13,288 nucleotides of DNA, from positions 1-13,288 of the forward strand of contig DATJLQ010000146.1 in the NCBI GenBank assembly GCA_035509415.1, in the 5' to 3' direction. The notes under the pieces were generated by a model, which was given only the letters and a program-made list of their open reading frames with translations, was not told where the DNA came from and ran no database searches. Below, in pieces: positions 7,021 through 13,288 of this stretch. The position numbers and the translations under genes are program-made. Position 1 is the first letter of the stretch; each line of letters starts with the position of its first letter. This DNA is from DATJLQ01 sp035509415 (GTDB taxonomy: Bacteria > Pseudomonadota > Alphaproteobacteria > JACZXZ01).

Positions 7021-7031
7021 GCGTTACGCAT
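7007..7031. promoter_or_regulatory. 25-bp imperfect palindrome, probable HigA operator
   Basis: The 7-bp outer arms ATGCGTA (7007-7013) and TACGCAT (7025-7031) are perfect inverted repeats. After one mismatch, CG (7015-7016) pairs with CG (7022-7023). On the minus strand the core reads TAACG, five bases, then CGGTA, resembling the TAACG/CGTTA half-sites reported for HigA-type antitoxins. It sits directly upstream of higB and over the -35 box, the expected place for conditional autoregulation by HigA or the HigBA complex. Operator identity is inferred; the repeat itself is visible. Confidence 0.6.
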
Positions 7032-7102
7032 GGCGGGCTATGCCTGGGTTTGAGGATCCGGCCATGACCCATGCGACGATTTCAAACCGCGTCGCTACGG
7101 TG

Positions 7103-7117
7103 CGTCGCGCGGCGACG
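7103..7117 (-). terminator. Small hairpin after kdpE, possible terminator
   Basis: CGTCGC (7103-7108) and GCGACG (7112-7117) form a 6-bp stem with a 3-nt loop, 13 bp past the kdpE stop in the direction of transcription. No U-tract follows, so it may only weakly terminate or stabilise the kdp mRNA 3' end. Confidence 0.3.
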
Positions 7118-7130
7118 TTCTGAGCGCCGC

Positions 7131-7820
7131 TCACGCCGCTTGGAGCCGGTAGCCGACGCCGGTCTCGGTCAAGATGTAGCGCGGCCGGGTCGGGTCGGCT
7201 TCGAGCTTCTCGCGCAGATGGCGCACATAGACGCGGAGATATTGCACGTCGTCCGCGTGCGCCGGGCCCCACACCTCGCGCAGGATAAAGCTGTGGGTGA
7301 GCACGCGCCCCGCATGCCTCACGAGGAGGCTCAGGAGATCGTATTCCCGCGCCGAGAGCTTCACCTCGGCGCCGCGCAAGGTCACGATGCGGCGCACGAG
7401 GTCGACCTTGAGCTCGCCGGTCTGGAAGATCGGCGCGTCGCCTTGCGCCTGGAGCCGGTGCCTGAGCGCCGCGCGCACGCGCGCGACCAGCTCGTCCATG
7501 CCGAAGGGCTTGGTCACGTAATCGTCGGCGCCGAGGTCGAGGGCCGCGACCTTGCCGCGCTCGTCGTCGCGCACCGAGAGCACCACGATCGGCACCGGCG
7601 AGCCCGCGCGCAGACGCGCGATCACGTCGAGCCCCTCCATGTCGGGGAGGCCGAGATCGAGGATCACGAGATCGGGCTTCTCGACCCTGACCGCCTCGAT
7701 GCCCTCGGCACCGCCCGCCGCCTCCGACACGCGATAGCCCTGGGCGCCGAGGCTCGTGCGCAAAAGGCGCCTGATCTGCGGCTCGTCGTCGATCACGAGG
7801 ATGCGGCCGGAATCGCTCAC
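7131..7820 (-). CDS. kdpE: KdpE, response regulator of the Kdp potassium system
   Basis: This 229-residue OmpR/PhoB-type transcription activator of the K+ pump operon has an N-terminal receiver domain (about 5-120). The acidic pocket is D11-D12, the phosphoacceptor D55 lies in VILDLGLPD, the switch S82, and the conserved K104 is in TKPF. A winged-helix DNA-binding domain (about 128-227) contains LSAREYDLLSLLVRHAGRVLTH and the C-terminal YILTETGVGYRL hairpin. GTG 7820 is the start because it overlaps the kdpD stop (GTGA) and gives the expected SDSGRILVIDDEP opening; the upstream frame is only kdpD shadow. It is phosphorylated by KdpD. As the last gene of the unit, it should amplify its own synthesis when the operon is induced. 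Confidence 0.96.
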   Translation of the reverse strand: MSDSGRILVIDDEPQIRRLLRTSLGAQGYRVSEAAGGAEGIEAVRVEKPDLVILDLGLPDMEGLDVIARLRAGSPVPIVVLSVRDDERGKVAALDLGADDYVTKPFGMDELVARVRAALRHRLQAQGDAPIFQTGELKVDLVRRIVTLRGAEVKLSAREYDLLSLLVRHAGRVLTHSFILREVWGPAHADDVQYLRVYVRHLREKLEADPTRPRYILTETGVGYRLQAA

Positions 7821-10555
7821 CGGGCAGCGCTCGACGGCTCGGGTGCGGCGTGGGTCGCAGAGGCGGCGCCGGAAGCGGCCGGGATCCACATGGTGAGCAT
7901 CGCACCCGGCCCATCCGTGCGGTTGGCGGCCTCGATGCGTCCGCCGAACGCCTCGACGAAGCCGCGGCATACGGCGAGCCCGAGGCCGGTGCCGGCGGGG
8001 CGCTGGTCGCCCGCGCGCACGCGGTGGAACTTGTCGAAGATCGCCTCGAGGTCGGCGGGCGGAATGCCTTCGCCCGCGTCGATCACGGCGATACGCACCG
8101 TCTCCGTCATGCCGCGGTCGCGCTCGGCCGTGATGCGGATGGGCGCTCCGGGTGTGGAGTGCTTGGCCGCGTTGTCGAGCAGGTTGAACAGCACCTGCTC
8201 GAACAGCACCGCGTCGACCCGGAGCATCGGCAGGTCGGGAGCGAGCTCGACCGCGACCCGGTAGGGCGAGAGGATGCGCGCCGCGCGCCGCAGCGCCGTC
8301 TCGATCACCTCGGCCGCATCGATGCGGTCGGTCTTGATCTCGAGCGCCCCCGATTCGAGGCGCGTCATGTCGAGGAGGTTGCCGACGAAGCGGTTGAGGC
8401 GCTCCGCCTCGTCCTCGATGGTCGCGACGAGCTCGGCGCGCATCGCGCCATCGTAGCGCTCGGGAAAGGCGCGCAGACTCGTGACCGCGCCGATGATCGA
8501 GGCGAGCGGCGTCCGGAGATCGTGGGAGATCGAGGTCAGGAGCGCCGAGCGCAGCCGCTCGGTCTCGGCGAGGACGCGCGCCTCGTCGATGTCGTCGGCG
8601 AGGCGGATGCGCTCGATCGACACCGCGATCTGGTCGAGAAGCGCGTCGAGCAGGCGCCGCTCGTCGGGCGTGAAGAGGGGGCCGGGCGTCTCGCGGTCGA
8701 GGCCGACCACGCCCACGATGCCGCTCCCGGTGCGCAGCGGAAGGAACAGGCGCCGCGCCCCCGGAAGCGTGTCCGAGCCGCGCCCCGCCGCCGCCTTGTG
8801 GTCCCACGCCCAACGCGCCGCCGCGAGGTCCGCCTCGTCGGCCACGTCGTCGGGCGGATAGCCCGCCGCGACCGCCATCTTCTCGCCCTCGGGAAACAGG
8901 ATGATGACGCCCAAGCGCAGCATGGACGCGATCTGGAAGCTCGCGGCCCACAGGAGATCGTCGAACGAGCCGATGCCCGCGAGCTTGCGGCTGAAGGCGT
9001 TTAGTTCGGCCGTGGTCTTGATCTGGCGCCGCGCGGCGACCACCTGGCGCCGGAGGCGCGCGGTCAAGTTGCTGGTGAGCACGCCGACCACGGTGAAGAA
9101 GATGAGCGCCAGCACGTTCGCGGGATCGGCGATGGTGAAGGTATAAAGCGGCGGGATGAAGAAGAAATTGTAGGCGAGCGTGCTGACGAGCGCGGCGTAG
9201 AGCGACGGCCAGAGCCCGTAGCTCACGGCGCTGGTGAGGATCGCGGCGAGGAACACGAGCGAGATGTTGGGCAGCGCCACCGCGCGCTCGATGCCGAAGC
9301 CGATCGCGGTCGCCGCCGCGACCATCGCCGTGCTCGCGAGATAGGGCACGATGTCGAACGGCTCGCGCACGCTGCGCGTGGTGCCGGTCTTGGGCGGCAG
9401 CGCCTCGCCTTCGCCGGCCACCACCTGGACGCCGATGGCACCCGCATTGCGGATCACGTCCTGCGCGATCGAGCCGCGCAGGCTCTCGAGCCAACGCGCG
9501 CGGCGCGAGCGGCCGAGCACGATCTGGGTCGCGTTGTTGGCGCGTGCATACTCGATGAGGTCGTCGGCGACGTTCTGGCCGGGGATGGTCACGGCCTCGC
9601 CGCCGAGCCGCTCGGCAAGGCGCAGCGCGTCGGCGATGCGGTCGCGATCGGCCTCGGTCAGGCGCTCGTGGGCCGGCGTCTCGACGTAGATCGCGAGCCA
9701 GGTCGCCTTGAGCCGGTCGGCGATGCGGCGCGTGTAGCGCACGAGCTGGGGCGCGAACGGGCTTTCGCTCACGCACACCATGACGCGCTCGCCCGCGGCC
9801 CAGGGCCCGCTGATCGCGTGCGCCTGCATGTAGCTGAGCATCTGCTCGTCGACTCTCTCGGCGGTGCGACGAAGGGCAAGCTCGCGCAATGCGGTCAAGT
9901 TGCCGGGCGAGAAATAGTGCTTGAGGGCGCGTTGGGCCTGGTCGCGCACATAGACCTTGCCCTCGTGGAGCCGCTGGATCAGCTCCTCGGGCGTGATGTC
10001 GACCACCTCGATCTGGTCCGCGCGGTCGACGATCGAATCGGGCACCGTCTCGCGCACGCGGATGCGCGTGATCTTCGCGACCACGTCGTTGAGGCTCTCG
10101 ACGTGCTGGATGTTGAGCGTGGTGTAGACGTCGATGCCGGCGTCGAGCAGCTCCTCGACGTCGAGGTAGCGCTTCGGGTGGCGGCTCCCGGGCGCGTTCG
10201 TGTGCGCGAGCTCGTCGACCAGCACGAGCCTGGGCTTGCGCGCGAGAATCGCGTCGATGTCCATCTCGTCGAGGGTGCGGCCCTTGTACTCGATGCGCCG
10301 GCGCGGCACCGAATCGAGCTCGCGCGCGAGGCGCTCGGTCTCGGCGCGGCCGTGGGTCTCGACGACGCCGATCACGACGTCGGTGCCCTCGCGGCGGCGC
10401 GCGATGGCGGAGGCGAGCATTTCGTAGGTCTTGCCCACGCCGGGGGCGGCGCCGAGGAACAATTTGAGCCGGCCGCGCCCCTCGGCGGCGGCGGCGGCGA
10501 GGAGCGCTTCGGGCGAGGGTCGCTGGTCTCGATCCTGCGTCGGCGTCCCGGTCAT
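7817..10555 (-). CDS. kdpD: KdpD, potassium-sensing histidine kinase
   Basis: This 912-residue inner-membrane sensor kinase/phosphatase phosphorylates KdpE when K+ is scarce. Domains in order: the N-terminal KdpD ATP-binding domain (about 27-235) with Walker A GAAPGVGKT (35-43) and VDELAHTNAPGSRH (113-126); a universal stress protein-like domain (about 256-380) ending in the GRSRRARW region; four closely spaced membrane helices (about 402-497) followed by an Arg-rich stretch (500-510); a GAF-like domain (about 525-650); the dimerisation/phosphoacceptor helix with SISHDLRTPL and H678; and the HATPase domain with N-box NLLDNAAKH (791-799), DAGEG (826-830) and GTGLGLAVCRGF (855-866). The length is close to E. 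coli KdpD (894). ATG 10555 is preceded by AAAGGAG three bases upstream, a rather tight spacing. kdpC ends 16 bp before it and kdpE overlaps its stop. All catalytic motifs are intact. Confidence 0.97.
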   Translation of the reverse strand: MTGTPTQDRDQRPSPEALLAAAAAEGRGRLKLFLGAAPGVGKTYEMLASAIARRREGTDVVIGVVETHGRAETERLARELDSVPRRRIEYKGRTLDEMDIDAILARKPRLVLVDELAHTNAPGSRHPKRYLDVEELLDAGIDVYTTLNIQHVESLNDVVAKITRIRVRETVPDSIVDRADQIEVVDITPEELIQRLHEGKVYVRDQAQRALKHYFSPGNLTALRELALRRTAERVDEQMLSYMQAHAISGPWAAGERVMVCVSESPFAPQLVRYTRRIADRLKATWLAIYVETPAHERLTEADRDRIADALRLAERLGGEAVTIPGQNVADDLIEYARANNATQIVLGRSRRARWLESLRGSIAQDVIRNAGAIGVQVVAGEGEALPPKTGTTRSVREPFDIVPYLASTAMVAAATAIGFGIERAVALPNISLVFLAAILTSAVSYGLWPSLYAALVSTLAYNFFFIPPLYTFTIADPANVLALIFFTVVGVLTSNLTARLRRQVVAARRQIKTTAELNAFSRKLAGIGSFDDLLWAASFQIASMLRLGVIILFPEGEKMAVAAGYPPDDVADEADLAAARWAWDHKAAAGRGSDTLPGARRLFLPLRTGSGIVGVVGLDRETPGPLFTPDERRLLDALLDQIAVSIERIRLADDIDEARVLAETERLRSALLTSISHDLRTPLASIIGAVTSLRAFPERYDGAMRAELVATIEDEAERLNRFVGNLLDMTRLESGALEIKTDRIDAAEVIETALRRAARILSPYRVAVELAPDLPMLRVDAVLFEQVLFNLLDNAAKHSTPGAPIRITAERDRGMTETVRIAVIDAGEGIPPADLEAIFDKFHRVRAGDQRPAGTGLGLAVCRGFVEAFGGRIEAANRTDGPGAMLTMWIPAASGAASATHAAPEPSSAAR

Positions 10556-10571
10556 GCGCTCCTTTGTCGTG

Positions 10572-11177
10572 TCATTTCGGCGCCAGGCGATCCAGCGCGA
10601 GGTTGAGCTCGAGCACGTTGACGCGCGGCTCACCGAGGAATCCTAACGTGCGCGGCTCGACCGATTGTAGCACAAGTGCGCGGACGCGCTCCGGCGCGAG
10701 ATTCCGGGCCTTGGCGACGCGCGGCACCTGGAACAATGCCGCCGCCGGCGTGATGTCGGGATCGAGGCCGCTGCCCGAGGCGGTCACGAGGTCGACCGGC
10801 ACGGGCACGCCCGGATTCTCCTTCTCGAGCGCCTTGGCCGCGTCGCCGACACCCTCGACGAAGGCCTTGTTGGTCGGTCCCGCGTTCGAGCCCATGGAGT
10901 TGGTCGCGTCGTAAGGCGTCGCGATCGTCTTCGAGGGGTCCTTCGGGTCGGGGGCCGAGATCGCCGAGGGCCGGCCGTGGAAATACTTCTCCGAGGTGAA
11001 ATTCTGGCCTATGAGGGCCGAGCCGATCACCTTGCCGCCGCGCTCGATCAGGCTGCCGTCCGCCTGGGACGGGAACAGGAGCTGGGCGATCCCGGTGATC
11101 GCAAGCGGGTAGGCGAGCCCGGTGAGCGCCGTGATCAGCAGGATCAAAACGAGCGCGGGGCGGATTTCCTTGAGCAT
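10572..11177 (-). CDS. kdpC: KdpC, subunit of the KdpFABC potassium pump
   Basis: This 201-residue membrane-anchored subunit belongs to the high-affinity K+-importing ATPase, where it stabilises the KdpA-KdpB complex and its nucleotide affinity. There is one N-terminal transmembrane helix (about 6-32) and then a periplasmic domain with the family blocks GSALIGQNFTSEKYFHGRPS (52-71), ATPYDATNSMGSNAGPTN (86-103) and TASGSGLDPDITPAAALFQ (132-150). ATG 11177 has GAGG 8 nt upstream, which coincides with the kdpB stop. An in-frame GTG at 11195 would add six residues and overlap kdpB, and is less likely. The gap to kdpB is 10 bp and to kdpD 16 bp, fitting one operon. Confidence 0.96.
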   Translation of the reverse strand: MLKEIRPALVLILLITALTGLAYPLAITGIAQLLFPSQADGSLIERGGKVIGSALIGQNFTSEKYFHGRPSAISAPDPKDPSKTIATPYDATNSMGSNAGPTNKAFVEGVGDAAKALEKENPGVPVPVDLVTASGSGLDPDITPAAALFQVPRVAKARNLAPERVRALVLQSVEPRTLGFLGEPRVNVLELNLALDRLAPK

Positions 11178-11187
11178 GGCTGGATCC

Positions 11188-13263
11188 TCACGCAAGGCCG
11201 AGGGCTGTGATCACGACGTCGATCGCCTTGATGCCGACGAAGGGAATGATGACGCCGCCCAGGCCGTAGAGAAGGAGGTTGCGCGTCAGCAAGCGGTAGG
11301 CGCCTTCGGGCCGATACTTGACGCCGCGTAGCGCCAAGGGCACCAGGGCCACGATGACGAGCGCGTTGAAGATCACGGCCGAGAGGATGGCGCTCTCCGG
11401 ATTCGCGAGGCCCATCACGTTGAGCACGTTGAGGCCGGGATAGAAGGCGGCGAACATGGCCGGGATGATGGCGAAGTACTTCGCCACGTCGTTCGCGATC
11501 GAGAAGGTGGTGAGGGCGCCGCGCGTGATCAGGAGCTGCTTTCCGATCATGACGATCTCGATCAGCTTGGTCGGGTCGGAGTCGAGATCGACCATGTTGC
11601 CGGCCTCGCGCGCGGCCTGGGTCCCCGTCTGCATGGCGACGCCGACGTCGGCCTGGGCGAGCGCCGGGGCGTCGTTGGTGCCGTCGCCGCACATGGCGAC
11701 GAGCTTCCCCTTGGCCTGCTCGTCGCGGATCAGCTTCAGCTTGTCCTCGGGCTTCGCTTGCGCCAAGAAATCGTCGACCCCCGCCTCGGCCGCGATCGCG
11801 GCCGCGGTCAGGGGATTGTCGCCGGTGATCATCACCGTGCGCAGGCCCATGCGCCGGAGCTCCTGGAAGCGCTCCCGGATGCCGCCCTTGACGATGTCCT
11901 TGAGATGGACGACGCCGAGAATGCGCCCGTCCTTGGCGACCGCGAGCGGCGTTCCGCCCGCGCGCGCGATGCCGTCGGTGATGCGCGCGAGCTCGGCCGG
12001 AATCGCCAGGCCCGGCTCGCCGCGCACGGTACCCACATGCTGCACCACGGCCTCGACGGCGCCCTTGCGGATCGACGAGCCCTCGATGTCGATCCCGCTC
12101 ATGCGCGTCTGGGCCGAGAATTTGACGAAGCGCGCGTTGAGCGGCGCCATCTCGCGCCCGCGCAGCCCGTACTTCTCCTTGACCAGGACCACGATCGAGC
12201 GCCCCTCGGGCGTCTCGTCGCTGAAGGAGGCGAGCTGGGCCGCGTCGGCAAGCTCTTCCGGGCTCACGCCGGGGAGCGGGACGAGCTCGGTCGCCTGGCG
12301 GTTGCCGAGGGTGATGGTGCCGGTCTTGTCGAGCAGCAGCGTGTCGACGTCGCCGGCGGCCTCGACCGCGCGCCCCGACATGGCGAGCACATTGAACTTG
12401 ACCAGCCGATCCATGCCGGCGATGCCGATCGCCGACAACAGCGCGCCGATCGTGGTCGGGATGAGGGTGACGAAGAGCGCCACGAGCACCAGCACCGAGA
12501 TCTTGCCGCCGGCATAGGCGGCGAAGCTCGGGATGGTGACGGTGGCGAACACGAAGATGATCGTCATGCCGGCGAGCAGGATGTTGAGCGCGATCTCGTT
12601 GGGCGTCTTCTGGCGTTCGGCGCCCTCGACCAGCGCGATCATGCGGTCGAGGAAGGTCGAGCCCTGGGCCGCCGTGATCTTGACCTTGATCCAGTCCGAC
12701 AGCACGCGCGTGCCGCCGGTCACCGCCGAGCGGTCGCCGCCGCTCTCGCGGATCACCGGCGCCGACTCGCCCGTGATCGCCGATTCGTCGACCGACGCGA
12801 TGCCCTCGACCACTTCGCCGTCGCTCGGGATCAGATCGCCCGCCTCGACCAGCACCAGGTCGCCGGGCTTGAGGTCGAACGGCGACACCGCCTCGGTGGT
12901 CTCGGCGCCGAGGCTGGGCAGCCGCTTGGCGACCGTCTCGGAGCGGGTGCGCCGCAGGCTGGCGGCCTGCGCCTTGCCCCGGCCTTCGGCGACCGCCTCG
13001 GCGAAGTTGGCGAACAGCACGGTGATCCACAGCCACGCCGAGATCTGACCGGAGAACGAGGCGGTCTCGAACAGGCCGGCGCCGCTCGCCGCCAGGTCGC
13101 GCGCGAACAGGATGGTGGTCACCATTGCGACGACCTCGACCACGAACATGACCGGGTTCTTGGCCAGGCTGCGGGGGTTGAGCTTCCGGAACGAGTCCCA
13201 GAAGGCCGGTCCCAGGATCGAGGGATCGGTGAGCGACAGGTGATGGGCGCGTTGGCTGGGCAT
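11188..13263 (-). CDS. kdpB: KdpB, catalytic P-type ATPase subunit of the K+ pump
   Basis: This 691-residue integral membrane protein hydrolyses ATP to drive K+ uptake through KdpA. The phosphorylated aspartate is D312 in LLLDKTGT. The actuator TGES is at 164-167, the nucleotide-domain KPEDK at 504-508, MITGDNP at 478-484, and the hinge GDGTNDAP at 526-533. The TM4 motif LIPTTIGAL (267-275) is characteristic of KdpB. Membrane helices are visible near 35-60, 72-90, 228-250, 254-285, 580-605, 615-645 and 661-688. S167 in TGES corresponds to the E. coli serine whose phosphorylation inhibits the pump. The length matches the family (about 680-700). ATG 13263 begins 12 bp after a TGA that probably ends kdpA. 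Nothing appears degraded. Confidence 0.98.
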   Translation of the reverse strand: MPSQRAHHLSLTDPSILGPAFWDSFRKLNPRSLAKNPVMFVVEVVAMVTTILFARDLAASGAGLFETASFSGQISAWLWITVLFANFAEAVAEGRGKAQAASLRRTRSETVAKRLPSLGAETTEAVSPFDLKPGDLVLVEAGDLIPSDGEVVEGIASVDESAITGESAPVIRESGGDRSAVTGGTRVLSDWIKVKITAAQGSTFLDRMIALVEGAERQKTPNEIALNILLAGMTIIFVFATVTIPSFAAYAGGKISVLVLVALFVTLIPTTIGALLSAIGIAGMDRLVKFNVLAMSGRAVEAAGDVDTLLLDKTGTITLGNRQATELVPLPGVSPEELADAAQLASFSDETPEGRSIVVLVKEKYGLRGREMAPLNARFVKFSAQTRMSGIDIEGSSIRKGAVEAVVQHVGTVRGEPGLAIPAELARITDGIARAGGTPLAVAKDGRILGVVHLKDIVKGGIRERFQELRRMGLRTVMITGDNPLTAAAIAAEAGVDDFLAQAKPEDKLKLIRDEQAKGKLVAMCGDGTNDAPALAQADVGVAMQTGTQAAREAGNMVDLDSDPTKLIEIVMIGKQLLITRGALTTFSIANDVAKYFAIIPAMFAAFYPGLNVLNVMGLANPESAILSAVIFNALVIVALVPLALRGVKYRPEGAYRLLTRNLLLYGLGGVIIPFVGIKAIDVVITALGLA

Positions 13264-13275
13264 GGGAGGATCCGC

Positions 13276-13288
13276 TCAGAAGAGGTTG
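13276..13288 (-). CDS. 3' end of the gene upstream of kdpB, presumably kdpA (partial)
   Basis: Read on the minus strand, the right edge gives codons for Asn-Leu-Phe and then TGA (13278-13276), 12 bp before the kdpB ATG. In kdp operons kdpA precedes kdpB at such spacing, so this is probably the KdpA C-terminus. Three residues cannot identify a protein, so the call rests only on operon order. Confidence 0.35.

Noticed and set aside
9668..10606. 312-codon plus-strand frame opposite the kdpD N-terminus
   Set aside because: It is an antisense shadow of the KdpD ATP-binding and stress-protein domains with no motif of its own.
11144..13036. 630-codon second frame on the minus strand within kdpB
   Set aside because: It is the same strand shifted one frame from kdpB, and its Arg/Gly/His-rich product is an out-of-frame reading of a conserved ATPase.

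Overview
The window is GC-rich DNA from what looks like an alphaproteobacterium; the order cannot be fixed from this sequence alone. Pointers are the strong G/C third-position bias, ATGA and GTGA stop/start overlaps, a LivM-LivG fusion of the sort met in alphaproteobacteria, and the type of higBA module. No transposase, integrase, CRISPR array or phage gene is visible.

Left end, plus strand: a complete tRNA-Lys (anticodon CTT, encoded CCA) sits behind its own recognisable promoter. About 350 bp follow with no supportable gene, only a short perfect palindrome. Next comes a tightly packed five-gene unit from 482 to 6314. It holds a periplasmic binding protein (TTG start), a LivH permease, a LivM-LivG permease/ATPase fusion, a LivF ATPase and a flavin monooxygenase. 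The monooxygenase carries the sequence hallmarks of 3-hydroxybenzoate 6-monooxygenase. The four transport genes form a complete branched-chain amino acid (HAAT/Liv) type ABC importer. The linked monooxygenase suggests the substrate is an aromatic acid rather than leucine, isoleucine or valine; this is inference.

Middle, minus strand: a higB-higA type II toxin-antitoxin pair (6335-6984) lies between the two large operons. Just upstream of higB is a 25-bp imperfect palindrome (7007-7031) that covers the -35 box of a good candidate promoter. The promoter geometry predicts an mRNA starting almost at the higB GTG codon.

Right half, minus strand: a kdp operon is read from the right edge leftwards as (kdpA)-kdpB-kdpC-kdpD-kdpE. 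kdpB, kdpC, kdpD and kdpE are complete with intact signature motifs. Only the last few codons of the gene before kdpB, presumably kdpA, are inside the window, and the operon promoter lies beyond the right edge. KdpB and KdpC belong to the high-affinity, ATP-driven K+ pump. KdpD and KdpE form the two-component system that induces it when K+ is limiting. Their placement at the end of the same transcription unit implies positive autoregulation.

Nothing here is a clearly undescribed system. The points most worth testing are the substrate of the Liv-type importer coupled to the aromatic hydroxylase, and the promoter/operator layout of the higBA module.
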